64,000 bases of DNA from positions 124,001 through 188,000 of the forward strand of contig WTXD01000051.1 in assembly GCA_022496205.1 (NCBI GenBank). Reading direction: 5' to 3'. Both the position numbers and the translations under genes were made by a program. Below are positions 1 through 11,255 of the stretch, piece after piece (the first letter of the stretch is position 1; each line of letters opens with the position of its first letter). The notes beneath the pieces are model-generated. The model did no database searches, was not told the DNA's origin, and saw only the letters and a list, made by a program, of their open reading frames with translations. This DNA comes from Gloeopeniophorella convolvens. Lineage: Eukaryota > Basidiomycota > Agaricomycetes > Russulales.

Positions 1-96
1 AAAGATAAGCGTCCCCGAGTCATGGAGTCGGAACGGAGCTCGTATCGTACATGGAAGATAAGCAGAAAAAGAAAACGTATCGTACAGTTCGTGACA
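1..96 (-). mobile_element. Partial gypsy LTR (family 1), cut by window edge
   Basis: This is the reverse complement of the 5' end of the LTR seen complete at 2147-2687. It ends in TGACA at position 96, which is the inverted TGTCA start of the LTR. The rest lies left of the window, so a solo LTR cannot be told from the edge of a longer element. No polypurine tract is visible to its right, which argues against an internal region lying on that side. Confidence 0.85.
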
Positions 97-2146
97 GCCA
101 ACTTGAAAGCACCTATGTAGATACATGCAGACTGACGAGGGCCCGTTTCTATGTCTCACAACTTGTTGCTAGCTATATAGGGTCCATCACAAAACCGGCG
201 CGAAAGTCCTACCTAGGGAAAGTCGGCGCGAGTGATATTAGACATAGTCGTGACATGTGAACCTCTGTACTGTACAACATGCCCGTAACTATGCATCAAG
301 AACGACAGCCAAAGCTGCGGATGGGAAACACATCTCCTCAGTTGGGACAGTCTGTACCGCGGGCCAGAGGACATCATATTCTCCGTTGTCCCGCACTCGT
401 ACCACTTTGCCAACCCTGCCCGCGAAGATACCCGATATGACGACGACATCGTTGCCAGCAGATGGAACCTGGGGCTTCAACTCGCACGGGTCGATGGATA
501 TTTGCCGCACGCAGTTTCCTGAAAGCACTACGGTGACAATGACGTCACCACCCTTGCTCGGCTCTTTGTTGCGCTGGGCAGCTGGCACCGTCTTCGCGGC
601 GAGGCGATCATACTTCTTCGCCTCACAGGTGGCATGTGTGCACTGGACTTCAAACACGAGGCACCTGTTCGTCACAACTAGCCATAACTCTGGGGAGTGT
701 ACCCAGTGGTCAAGGGCTGTCATGATTGACATCAGTGACAGCGGTTGAACCCTCAGAAGGCGGGGGCGTACCTGAACCGTAGCTCGTGCCAGGCGGAGGT
801 GTAGCCTCCCAGCCACCAACGTCATCTGCTGCCGGCGGAGGCGTACGGATGCGGGGTGCCGGGAACAAGCTCGCCATGGCCTCGCGCGCATTGTTGATGG
901 CTGTGGGCCTGCAGCGTCCTTGTCATGAGTGGAGTGCAAAAAACCCCGAGAGTATTGTCACATACGACATTGTGATATCGTCCCACTTGAACCAATGTCC
1001 TTGCGTTCCATGCGCGGCAAGCAAGGCCTCCAATTCCACGTTGGCCCCATCGATGTTGCCGCTTTTCACCCTTCTGATGTAGCCTTTAAATTGTCCTTTC
1101 TTCACGATCACCACATGGTCGATGTGGGTCGCCACTTTGTCTTCCATGTTGAGGACGGGGGGTCTAGTGGATTGCAGCCGAGAAATTGTGACCTCGCACC
1201 TCGGGACGTCGTACTGAACATAGTCATCCAGTACACCATGCGAGCGCGGAAACTTTATCTCTTACCCAGTTGTCAGTCAGCTCCTCCACCACACGGACTT
1301 TGTCAACCAGGTCAATCAGCTTGGTAACCCGTCCGCGGAATATAGCGCTGGACCCAGGCCCTGGCAGGCGGAAATTGACCCACATGCCCAACTGCACCTT
1401 GCTCCATCGCACCGGGGGGTCGTGGAAGTGCACTGCATACATGGGTACTTTGAACTATGCCAGTCGTGTGAGCACAAACTTGATGCGCCGGTTGGAGATC
1501 GTACCTCGAACATGTATATTTCCTGTAAGACCACAAGGGACTTCTCCTCGTGATCTACCGCGACTGCCATGCCACTGAGTGCGGACCAGCGAACCTTGAC
1601 ACTATCGCCCGGAAGTATGTATGGCTCCAGCTCACTCAGCGGTACGCTGATCCGCTCGCGAGTGCACTGAGTCCCTTCGCGAGGAGCCACAGTTGCTGTC
1701 GACCCTATAACGCTGACCACATACCCGATGAGGTTTTGCAGCGCCCCGCTTGTGACCTTGACGCGCGCGTCAGGTTGGATCGTTTCTGGCAACGATTTCT
1801 GCAGCCATTCGCAGAAGACGCCCCGCGTCCGCAGGGCGGGAGACTTCGCGAATGGGGCTAGGTCGAGGGGAGGCCCGTCAGCAACGCGGACGTGTGTAGA
1901 TGGAATCGGCCACAGAACCAGGCCGCCGTGGTACTCGATCCCGTCCAGGGTGTAATGATCCTGGCCAGAGATCACAACCCGCGCCCTGCCCCACCGAGCG
2001 AGAGCCTCCCTGGGCTTGACTGGCTTCGGTAGCAGTCACACTGACCGCTTCCGCTTCTGTCCACGAAGGTCTTTGCGCAGGGTTTGTGTACCGACTGGGT
2101 GCAATCTCGGGACGAATGCTACCGTGAGGTCGCGCTCGTCCTGTTC

Positions 2147-2687
2147 TGTCACGAACTGTACGATACGTTTTCTTTTTCTGCTTATCTTTGATGTACGATA
2201 CGAGCTCCGTTCCGATTCCATGACTCGGGGACGCTTATCTCTCATCCGTTATACGATTCCTCCATACTTCTTGAAGCGCCCCTTATGCCATTGGACCACT
2301 ACTGTACTTCTACCTAGGAGACCCACACTGAGTCCGCTCTGACTCAGTATGACTCGATACTAGGACATTATGTAAACCGTTCTCCTTGTAGTACTTAAGG
2401 CGTAGCAGTAGTACTCTAAGGCCTTAAGCCTGTTCTCCTTTGTCAATCGACGAGGTTACCAGGGAATCCGCGTGAGGGACTTGTTCGCCCAAGCATCGCG
2501 AGGTCTTCAGCTTTGAACTCGACGTACCGGAGGCCGATTGCCTCCAGCTTCAGACATCACGTCTTATCCAGGATCCCGTGCACATTCACGTGCGCCTTCG
2601 AGGACCGGCTCACATCGAGACCGACTTACCGAACCTCGCTCGTCTCAGCCCTCGCCAGCTCCGCTCGCGCCAGCTCAGGCCGTGACA
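2147..2687 (+). mobile_element. Solo LTR, gypsy family 1, 541 bp, target duplication TGTTC
   Basis: It begins TGTCACGA and ends CGTGACA, and it matches the LTRs of the complete element at 54204-62008. The 5-bp sequence TGTTC flanks it at 2142-2146 and 2688-2692. No internal region remains, so it arose by LTR-LTR recombination. It sits inside the coding region of the Spt5-like gene. The segment AAGCCTGTTCT, the putative transcript start and self-primer of this family, is present near 2426-2436. Confidence 0.93.
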
Positions 2688-2795
2688 TGTTCGTCAGAAT
2701 CGACCACGAACCCCATATCGCCTTTGTACAATCCTAGCATGCAATGGACCCACTGTCCTGCTTCAATATGAGATGCGTGCCAGTGGCCTGTGCGC

Positions 2796-3351
2796 TGTTA
2801 GGGTCCAGCGGTCTCTAGGCTCGGAAACCTCGGATCTGGGTATTTTGCCCTGCGAAGCAATCGGGTTGAGCTGGGTAGCAAAGGATGTGACCCCAGACTG
2901 CCCTTGAGCGCAGATGCGAGCCTGTACGTTTGTATATTGCAGTTCCCTTTACTTCCTTTTCCTTCCTGGTTCCTTTACACTTTCGGGTCGCAGGAAACCC
3001 TTGTACCTACCGGATTTGGCTTCGGGTTCCCACGTAGTCAGTAGTACTGCATCCTGTAGTGTTTTGGATCGAAAAGCTTCCTTTCCCCGGTGCTCCCATC
3101 TCATTTTGGGTCTGCGTCGTGTTCAGAGACTCTCCCTCACTCTCTGGAGGGCCCGAGGCCTTCCAGGACCTTCGGGTCAGCTTCAGGTTGTGTTCCTGCA
3201 AGTTCGGGTCCTTTCCTTGCGTTTCCGAGCAGATCCTTGCAGTCACTAGCTCATCCTATTGCTCATCCGACCACCCAATCCTCATCCCATCACCCCTGGC
3301 GACTATAGCAACTCCACTCGGTCCACATCTCTAGCTGGACTCAGGATATCA
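2796..3351 (+). mobile_element. 556-bp TG...CA LTR-like insertion, copy 1
   Basis: This unit is near-identical to 3824-4379 in the opposite orientation. It begins TGTTAGGG and ends GATATCA, and it has GCGC directly on both sides (2792-2795 and 3352-3355). Removing the unit plus one GCGC joins the Spt5-like reading frame cleanly from LLER to TGHWHASH. The TG...CA ends and the short duplication suggest a solo LTR, but no internal region is seen in the window. A reading frame of 111 codons lies inside both copies and is probably not coding. Confidence 0.8.
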
Positions 3352-3823
3352 GCGCTCGAGCAGGGAAGTCCGTGCGTGAACCTCGACAACTTGGGGGCGC
3401 GGGTTGGGCACTGCTATATAGCCCCTGACTGCGGCATGTACGTCTGGCAAGGAGCGCGCCTCCATGGAGACATATCCCGGGAGACCGTCGCGGTGGAACA
3501 CGGACACGATCGGCAGGTCGCCGTGATCCATGTAGTGCCGGAGGATCTGGTGCACGACATCCAATTCGTGCCGCAACTGCGTTTCGGTTCAGTCATAGTC
3601 TTTCTTGCCCCAGCAACCGCAGACGTACCTTGACTCGGATCGACCAAAGACCCGGATCGTCGTCCCAAGGCATCTGAAGCATCAGAGGTAACTGACCGCC
3701 GTCAATGTTGGCCAGCGCGAGAGTGTCGGCAGGGCGGGCTCAACGGAACCTGTTCGCTTGCAGGAGGGCAGTCTGGAGTTCCTTGGCAGCTTCATCCGCC
3801 CGATTGAGAGGAGAGGAGGGCGC

Positions 3824-4379
3824 TGATATCCTGAGTCCAGCTAGAGATGTGGACCGAGGGGAGTTGCTATAGTCGCCAGGGGTGATGGGATGAGGATTGG
3901 GTGGTCGGATGAGCAATAGGATGAGCTAGTGACTGCAAGGATCTGCTCGGAAACGCAAGGAAAGGACCCGAACTTGCAGGAACACAACCTGAAGCTGACC
4001 CGAAGGTCCTGGAAGGCCTCGGGCCCTCCAGAGAGTGAGGGAGAGTCTCTGAACACGACGCAGACCCAAAATGAGATGGGAGCACCGGGGAAAAGAAGCT
4101 TTTTGATCCAAAACACTACAGGATGCAGTACTACTGACTACGTGGGAACCCGAAGCCAAATCCGGTAGGTACAAGGGTTTCCTGCGACCTGAAAGTGTAA
4201 AGGAACCAGGAAAGAAAAGGAAGTAAAGGGAACTGCAATATACAAACGTACAAGCTTGCATCTGCGCTCAAGGGCAGTCTGGGGTCACATCCTTTGCTAC
4301 CCAGCTCAACCCGATTGCTTCGCAGGGCAAAATACCCAGATCTGAGGTTTCCGAGCGTAGAGACCGCTGGACCCTAACA
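3824..4379 (-). mobile_element. 556-bp TG...CA LTR-like insertion, copy 2 (inverted)
   Basis: This is the same 556-bp unit as 2796-3351, inserted in the opposite orientation and also flanked by GCGC (3820-3823 and 4380-4383). It separates the acidic N-terminal exon of the Spt5-like gene from the NGN part. Excising it with one GCGC restores the frame. With its partner it forms an inverted repeat around a 464-bp spacer that carries host coding sequence. The pair is therefore two insertions rather than a simple palindrome. Confidence 0.8.
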
Positions 4380-4735
4380 GCGCGTGAGGAAGGGCAAGGG
4401 CACTCGTGCGACCGGTGCCCCAGGGCATGTCGCGCTCGCCCTCATCCTTGTCCTCGTCGACGCGGTCTAAACATCCATGAATCTGAGTGCTCCTGCTGAG
4501 GGCATTGGCCTGCGACTCACCTATTTCCTCGCCCTCGTCTTGCCCCGCCTCGTCCTCCTCAACGTCTTCTCCGATCTCCTCTTCCTCTTCATCGTCCTCT
4601 TCCTCCTCTTCCTCTCCGTCCTCAGCACGGATGGCTGCAAGATCAAGAAACCTGTGTACCTGTAGATCATGCCTCAATAGGTTTTCCCCTGGAGTGTGCA
4701 GCGGGTCACCTACAGCTTCTCGGGCTCGGGGCATG

Positions 4736-5620
4736 ATGTCGGTGAGGTCAAAGTCTATGAGAGTCGAGGGGCGAGGTTTTATATCCTTTAATGACGATCA
4801 CACGTTCCGTACATGCGGTCGGTATTTTGGGGTGAATCCACAAACCGCCCAAGGGTTGTGGAGAATGACCGCAAGAGAACTGAGGGATATTAGTCGCGCT
4901 GTGTGTTTGCGGACTCGGAGTACACTCGAGGCACTCATCTCATTCTCGTGTGGTCAGATTACGCCGCGGCCGCACCCTGCACGAGATATATTCATTGAAA
5001 CCTTCAAACTATAGTATCTTCTCGACAGGCACACGACTCTCACTGTTATAACCTCTCGTGCAAGCCATGACATAGATCCAGGACCGGGCAGGGGTGAGGG
5101 AGGGGCGAAAGCGTGCTCGGACCTTGCCGAGTTGTACATATTGCGCCCTACTGCACGAGAGGTTGCACCGGCTCACTGGCTCGATCTTTGTCCCGCCCAG
5201 CGCACCCCCCGGTTTGGTAAACCGCCGGCACCGGACACCTCCGTGGCAGCAAACCTCTCGCACAGTTCGCGTCCAATATTATCCAATGGGCGTCTATAGG
5301 TGGTTTTCTTTCGCATCCCTCACTTCCCTCCCTGCGCAGTGTCACCTCACTAGCACCGCGCAACACACAAAGTCATCGTAGAGTACTGTACAACTGCGTT
5401 GGGGGGACGATTAAATTGAGAACCCCCGTGTAATAGTTCGATTAGTACTATTGGTACTATACTACAAGACTGAACCAAATCTTGCCGCGACGTCAAGTGC
5501 GGCGTGCTGCGTGTTACGACTTCGCGCGACGCGCATTGTTAGACTCGTTACTAGGACTGCGCGCCCTACCTGTACGCCACACCCATTGCCACCGCTCCTT
5601 TGAACAGCCTCTTCATCCCC
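4736..5620. other. Divergent intergenic region
   Basis: This stretch separates the start of the Spt5-like gene (minus) from the first recognised exon of the Myb-like gene (plus). I see no convincing coding exon, RNA gene or repeat. Upstream exons or the promoters of either gene could lie here. Confidence 0.4.
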
Positions 5621-6838
5621 ATGACCTTTGAATTCGATCCTGCGCACCCAACACTCTCTGTTGAAGAGCAGTATAATCTCTGCGCTACGCAATGGCTGTC
5701 TCCCGCCGAAATGTGGAAGAAATACGGTGCGTACCTCATGTACGCTAGCTTGATATATTGATTGAATCATTCCCTAGAGGTCGTATGTAAGCGCGGGTGC
5801 TTCTCAGAGGAGGAAACCGCACAGCTTTTGGAGGAAATGGATTGTTTCAAGGCGGTATTTCATGTACCCTCATCCTACGTTTCGTTTGACGCATCTTCTC
5901 CAGGAGCAATCATGGTCTCAAGAGGATCTCGAGGACTTCATGTTCGGCCCAGATAAGATGGCACCTGGCTTCTGGACTTGACTCGGTGCGTGCTGTGTCA
6001 CCTCCATATGACTTGGTCGTCTCAGTTGTTGTGTAGCGCGCGCAGTTCCCGGCAGGTCGCAGAAGGCAATCTACGATCACGTCCGTCGGCGAATGAATGC
6101 GTTGGGCAGGTGTGAAGCTTGGACGGACGCGAACGATCGTCTTCTACTGCAGTGAGTATGCATCTTGTGCGTGGCGTAGTCTCCATCTAGGTTGCTAGGG
6201 CCTATGAGGATGAGAATGGCGACTGGGATCGTATTGCCAGTATCGTCGAGCGAGCGACTTCTGACTGCCGCGATTGACACTGTGCACTCCTGCACAAGAT
6301 GCAGAGTACACGTCAAGGTCGGCTGATCGTAATGCCTCTCATATACTGTCTAATTTCCCCGTAGGCAGATGGACGAAGGCAGAAGAATCTCACCTTCTCG
6401 AGATAGTGCGCGCCCTAGCTCAAGAGGGCCAGACCCCTCGTACCCGTCACGGCTTCTGGATAGAGGTTTCGAAGCGCATGGACAACGCACGAGGGCCTAA
6501 ACAATGTCAGAACAAGTGGTGAGCAACGCTATCTCACGCGGATCAGATCAAAACTTACAGTCTTTATGGTTGCATAGGTCTGATTCCCTCGAGCCCAAGA
6601 CGCGAAGTCAAAACAAGTCTCACGACTGGACTCACAACAACACAGTCGTTTTGGTGCATAAGTACGCATTGACTTGTATTTGGTCCTGTCTCTTATCCGC
6701 CACAGGGTTGCCTGTCTTGGGATGGGAAATGAGCACGATGTTGATTGGAAGGGGCTCGCGGCCAACACTTCGTGGAGCAGATGGAGTGCGCATGCCCTCC
6801 AGCAGAAATGGAGGAAGCTCAAGGTCACACATGGTCTG

Positions 6839-6866
6839 AGTTGCGTCTTTTCGTCACCCTTCTCAC
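6839..6866 (+). repeat. MULE left terminal inverted repeat
   Basis: It starts AGTTGCGTCTTTTCG and continues GTCACCCTTCTCAC. About 24 of 28 positions pair with the right end after one small gap. The left target-site copy CATGGTCTG precedes it at 6830-6838. Confidence 0.88.
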
Positions 6867-7066
6867 ACTCCGGTCCGGTTTTGCTTCCGGTCCGGTGTCT
6901 CCCTCATCCAAGCTCCTGGTACGGCTTCAGATCCCGCCTGTACCAGAAGTTTGGATTGTGTCCTGTGGCTCAGAACTGTGAACAACTGTGAACACTTTTT
7001 TTTTGTATTAAGTAACTGTATTTAGCACACAATTAAAGATGACTTAAAACACTTTTATTGGACTAT

Positions 7067-9702
7067 CTACTGAGTACTGGGGGGGAGGAAAGCAGAGGGA
7101 GGGTAGGAGTACATCCAGCTGGTGGCTGGGTAGGCAATCTGGGACTGGGGAGCCGCCGCAACGGGCTGGGTAGCCGGGAATTGAGAGCGGGGGAGGGAAG
7201 CGCGATAAGGGAGCGATGCTGCGAGGCTCGGCGGCGGCGCCAAGGCAGCATCGGTGGCGGCGCGAGCGCGAGCTGTCGCGTTGGCAGCGGCTGATCTTGC
7301 GTCGTCCTTGGCCCGGTTGCCCGATTTCTCGCCGCCGCCGTACAGGTCGCTCTGCTCGTCAGTGCCACGCCGCGCACGCTTGCGATTAATTTCGCCTATG
7401 TGATCAGCTACTGGGACCGATGCACCGGGGGCGGCCTTGCGTTTTCGGCCAGTGCGCTGTGCACCCATCCGTGGGGCGGTCTCGGTCCAGCTGTGTTGGT
7501 TGGGAGCGATCTGCTCCTTATCGGGAAGAGTGGGGCCACCGCCTGCTCGGAGGGATGCCACGACAGCGGCGAAATGGTTCCGAACCCCCCGAACAGACTG
7601 GACCGACGAGGGAGATGAACTACCCGCCAGCGCTACCCGTAGCCTGTCCGAAAGGGACGCAATTTCGCTTGCCAGAGCAACTAGTTTGGTGTTGCCGTCG
7701 CTTTGTGACTCCACGCTTGGCGCTTCTGGTGATTTCTCCTTTTCGGGCGACGGCGTCTTGAGCGCATTGCTGAACCGTTTGCGGAATTCCTCCCTCCCTT
7801 CGACATAGTAGCTGACTGAGACGACATGCTTGCACAGCTGAACTCTAGGCCAGTCCAAGCAATCACAGTGGGACTTCTCCAGGTCAACCAGATACATCTT
7901 GGATGTATCAGAGGCCGACCTGACATAAAAGCGCCCGTGATTGAGTTTGACGAGCGCATCTTCTTTAATCTCCGGCACGCGTTTCAGGATGTTGTCGCGT
8001 CGGCGGTCCGCGAGATTTGGCCCCTCGAAACCGAGCAACTGGCGTTCGTGCCGGTTTTGGTAGCTCGGCAGCATGTCCTTCACCAGCGTGTGCACGAGAT
8101 AATCGAGGCGGCGATTGCGCTTCCCCTCAAGCCAAGTCCCCTTCAGCACATGATGATAGCTAGATCGCTGGTCAGATATCCCTTCGCGCTACAGATCGTA
8201 TAGTAGATAAGGTAGCTTACGATTCAATCAACATGTTTGTATCGCTCTCTTCAAAGATCGTCCTATGCTGCCTTGAGATCGCGGACCACATCTGCACATC
8301 TGGCATCCATTTGTCGCTCAGATAAGATACCACGCTCACGGGAACACTCGGATCAGTCTGAATTTGGGCCCAGACTTCATAAAACTTGATGGGATCCGAG
8401 ATTCTCACCCACTGCTTGATGAGCTTCCAAAGTGCCGGGAACTCGGTTGTATTGAAATGGGTACGCATGGCACGGAGCACATGCCACCAGCAGTACAGTA
8501 TCCGAGATCTCGGATACACCTCTTTGATTGCATTAATCTGCGCTTGATCGCAATCAGACATAACGATCGACGGGTAAACGGCGGGGCTCCTTTGCCCGAT
8601 CGTATTGAGGAAGCACTGAATAGTTGTCTGGGTGCCACTGGACGACAGCAGCCAGGCCACAGGTACACCTGCCGAACGGAAATGAAGCACGCGGATACGA
8701 AATTAACAGTGGCACATACCGTGGCCCCAATGGTCCCGCACCAGAAGGGTAAACAGTTGGAGCCCAATGTATTGAGTGGTGTTGTGAGTCGCGTCGATCG
8801 CCAGGAACGCGTTGCCGAGCCGCCGGAACGCGTTTATTTGCCATTTGGTCTGTATACACAGAAAGAAGGTATCTGGGGCAAGATCTGAGCCCTCAGGAGG
8901 GGGATCTTGCTTATCTTTGTAGATCACTATGTTCCCCTCATCTCTGAGGTTACTGACCCATGTCCTGGTCGAGATTGCATCATTATCGTCCAGGCGGATC
9001 TCTTTGCTATCGACGATTGCCTTCAGTCTGTTGATGTCGCGCATAGTGATATGGTAATCTCTATTCTTAGCGGTGTACTGAGATTGGACGCGCTTCCGCT
9101 GTTAATTTGTCGTCAGTAATGGAATAGGAGCTGGAAATGAGCAGATGACGTACGATCTGCTTGGGATCCACCCGCATTCGGACGAGGTCGAGAACCAGAG
9201 CCCGCGTTTCGTCTGACAGGCGGGTAAATCGGAGATTCTCGTCTCCAATGTCGTGGTTGTGCTCGGTATCATAGCGCCCCAACACAGTGGGGACGTGCCA
9301 ATACAGCTTGATCGTAATCTTGCATCGGCAATCCGCCCACTTCTTCGGGATCTTTCGCTGGGCATCGTTCTTGGGTTTGTATGGGTCTGGCCCCTTGGTC
9401 CGGCCCCGCACGCAACTATACATGCGCCGCTCCCGCCAGATCAGCCCATCCGAACGCGTGGTATGATGGGAAATGAACTCGATTGCATGGTCCATCTCCT
9501 GGGCCTTGAGCCAAGCCTGGAAGTCGGCCAAGTCCTCCCATTCGTGCGTGAATCCCTTCTTCTGCCTGTCATGACTAATGCTTCCGACGCGTTTTGACGT
9601 CGCCGGATCGTCGTGCTCTCCGGCTTCATTTCTGCGCGATCGGCATTGTGATTGATTGGTCCGGAAGTTGTCGGGAGCGTCGGGAATGATGAAGGTCGAC
9701 AT
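7067..9702 (-). CDS. MULE transposase with WRKY/FAR1-like N-terminus, DDE core and SWIM finger
   Basis: This cut-and-paste transposase would act in the nucleus on the element's own ends. The proposed start is MSTFIIPDAPDNF at 9702; an upstream in-frame ATG at 9816 is less likely. The N-terminal exon carries a C...C...H-x-H zinc-binding pattern ending RYDTEHNHD (9240-9420). After an intron (about 9114-9167) comes the first catalytic aspartate in FLAIDATHNTTQY (about 8800). A second intron precedes VMSDCDQAQ (about 8560), the second aspartate. A third intron (about 8168-8221) leads to the C-terminal exon with the SWIM finger CDCLDWPRVQLCKH near 7840. The tail is low-complexity and rich in S, P, A and R, with a basic stretch (GRKRKAAPG). 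The joined frames contain no stop, so the enzyme may be active. Confidence 0.88.
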
Positions 9703-9945
9703 TCTGAGGTACGGGGAGCAGGGGGTAGTGAGGAAGGAGCGGGGAGCACTTGAGACACACTGTCCCTCCCTCCCCTGTCCTCCCCGACACACAGACACAC
9801 CAGGACACACTTCCAAATCGGGAAAACACGTTTTTTATTACTAACAAGTGATTACAGTACTGTGAAGCCTAGGACACACAGGTGTCTTGGACTTTTGAGT
9901 CCGACTCCCCGGGTCCGGGCGTCCGGACCGCTCGCTTCTGTACCC

Positions 9946-9973
9946 GTGAGAAGGGTGACAAAAGGCAAAAACT
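9946..9973 (-). repeat. MULE right terminal inverted repeat
   Basis: Its reverse complement starts AGTTTTTGCCTTTTG and continues TCACCCTTCTCAC, matching the left end. The second target-site copy CATGGTCTG follows at 9974-9982. Confidence 0.88.
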
Positions 9974-10092
9974 CATGGTCTGGATGGGAGGTCACATCCC
10001 GGTAAGCAGGTTGTTTATTATTTCTGGGCTCCCTCACAACTCCTACTAGAGGTTGCGGCATCCTTACTGGCCTTCCAACGTTCGTAGTTGGC

Positions 10093-10757
10093 CTAGCCCC
10101 GAGGATATTTCAGTCTTGTCGCACTATATATGAATAAATTCATGCCGCGTACCTTGTGTTCTTGAAGTCTCTCAAGCTGCGTGGGTCCTAATTGAGACAT
10201 TTGGGTCTCTATCAGGTCGTCCAAGCTCCCCATGAAGTCGTAATAGACATCTTCAGGTATGGGTCGGGTCTCGACGAAAACTGCTCTTGGCCTCACCTCT
10301 TCCTCCCCCTGGCTGTCAGGTACGACCTCCTCTAGCATGATGCTCGAAGAGGTAGCAAGTGCGCCTTCCGTAGCGGCCTGCTTCCCTCTGGATTCCTCAG
10401 GCCGCTGTGAATCCTTTGCTGACTGCGCTTGCCCCTCAGGGTGCTGCGATTTAGAGGTGCCTACAGATCTGCGCCGCTTCCGTGTTTTGGGTTTGTCTGA
10501 AGGCGTCGCCTGGCGTCCTCTCTTTTTGGTCGCTGAGTTTTGTGTATTGTCGCTAGCGTGCACAAAAATCCTCTATGCCTACATAAGTCAATTTCCCGAC
10601 TGCGGAATAAGCCCTTGCTCACCACTTCCCTAATAGCTGGGGTCAGCGTTATCAACCCCACTGAGGACAACCTTTCGGCGCCGCGCCCGAGCTCTAAGTC
10701 GACTTTGAGCACGGATGGGTCCGAGTCTTTGTCTGACATGGAGATGTATGAGTCCAC
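10093..10757 (-). CDS. Unrecognised basic protein, two exons, possible nuclear protein
   Basis: The first exon starts MDSYISMSDKDSDPSVLKV and ends around LITLTPAIREVVSKG. A GT-AG intron (about 10562-10622) leads to a second exon rich in charged residues, with a bipartite-like nuclear signal (KKRGRQATPSDKPKTRKRRR). The C-terminal part contains PIPEDVYYDFMGSLDD and a short helix-like LGPTQLERLQEHK. I do not recognise the family. The gene ends only a few bases from the end of the convergent Myb-like gene. It could be a fragment of a longer gene or part of the neighbouring Plavaka element. The exon limits are by eye. Confidence 0.45.
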
Positions 10758-11255
10758 TGAAGTGTGGGCACTCAGGCTACCCTGAAGAATTCCATACGTT
10801 GCGATCGCGGCTCAATTCGAGGGACACCTCCGCTGGACCAATCTATCATGCGCGCGACGGCAGCTGTGACCTCAGCGCAGTGCAATCGTGACCCTGGCCC
10901 GGAACTGGAAGAGTTTCACCCACGGCTCCCACTGCCTCAGGCTCCCATTCAGGGCAACGCCAACCTTCCCACCGACCTAGTGGTGAATGCCAGAGTGCGT
11001 CTGTAAGGAATGGTTCACGACAACTCTGAAGACCGCGCGCCGAGTGGGGCGTGTGGCTTGCATGGCGGTGGTAAGTTGAATGTGGGCTTGCATCATTGCA
11101 GCATGTATGGACTGACCGTTTCACCCTCTCGCCGACAACCCCCGATTATTTGGGGTGCAGGAGCCACGATCGCGGCCCCACGCGATCCACATCGAACGAC
11201 ATCAATCGTCAGGTACCTCACTGTGTCATGTGCCGCGCCGCTCTCTCATGTGCGT
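10758..11255. other. Non-coding stretch, probably Plavaka 3' flank
   Basis: No convincing exon or repeat was found here. It lies upstream of the basic protein gene and downstream of the Plavaka transposase stop, so it may hold the promoter of the former and one terminus of the latter. I could not identify Plavaka terminal inverted repeats by eye. Confidence 0.35.

Larger units (their letters stand above)
289..4735 (-). pseudogene. Spt5-like NGN/KOW protein, broken by three LTR-type insertions
   Basis: Spt5 is the processivity factor that clamps RNA polymerase II. Read on the minus strand, the N-terminus (about 4735-4384) is strongly acidic with runs of E and D. A stretch around 3680-3720 contains MPWDDDPGLWSIRVK, followed by a GT-AG intron and an NGN-like domain near 3420-3580 (GYVSMEARSLPDVHAAVRG). 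KOW-like modules follow near 2700-2790 (GLYKGDMGFVVD), 1700-1850, 1340-1430, 1060-1140 and 330-440. Three insertions interrupt it: 3824-4379, 2796-3351 and 2147-2687. Taking out each one with a single copy of its target duplication restores the reading frame across the junction. Two in-frame TGA codons sit where the flanking reading continues (about 3743 and 2032). It could be a decayed paralogue of the essential SPT5 or cargo of a larger element. The 5' and 3' limits are approximate. Confidence 0.75.
6839..9973 (-). mobile_element. Complete Mutator-like element (MULE), 3135 bp
   Basis: The element is bounded by 28-bp imperfect inverted repeats (6839-6866 and 9946-9973). They both begin AGTT and share GTCACCCTTCTCAC at their inner ends. 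The 9-bp sequence CATGGTCTG lies directly outside both ends (6830-6838 and 9974-9982), the duplication length typical of Mutator elements. It carries a single transposase gene on the minus strand whose exons show no obvious inactivating change. It sits in a coding exon of the Myb-like gene. Confidence 0.92.
5621..10087 (+). pseudogene. Myb/SANT DNA-binding protein (Reb1/DMTF-like), split by a Mutator-like element
   Basis: Successive exons on the plus strand encode tandem Myb-type repeats. The region near 6010-6110 contains GRSQKAIYDHVRRRMNALG. The next repeat reads CEAWTDANDRLLL and then GDWDRIASIVERATSDCRD (6115-6275). A third has GRWTKAEESHLLEIV and ARGPKQCQNKW (6364-6520), and a last one ends ALQQKWRKLKVTHGL at 6838. 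Short GT-AG introns separate them. At 6838 the coding sequence is cut by the Mutator-like element and resumes at 9983 in frame, running through one more intron to a stop near 10085-10087. Two in-frame TGA codons (5979-5981 and 6275-6277) stand where the family normally has arginine. Such proteins bind DNA in the nucleus, for example at rDNA termination sites. The start at 5621 is tentative. Confidence 0.7.

Noticed and set aside
2914..3249. 111-codon open frame in the 556-bp repeat, also at 3926-4261
   Set aside because: It is identical only because the repeat is duplicated. It overlaps other equally long frames and has no family features.
2792..4383. Single foldback transposon with 564-bp arms
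   Set aside because: The spacer encodes the NGN part of the Spt5-like gene, and frames rejoin at each insertion separately, so two independent insertions fit better.
4477..4665. Leucine-rich plus-strand frame resembling a membrane protein
   Set aside because: It is the antisense of the acidic E/D-rich N-terminus of the Spt5-like gene, which reads as L/F/S on the other strand.
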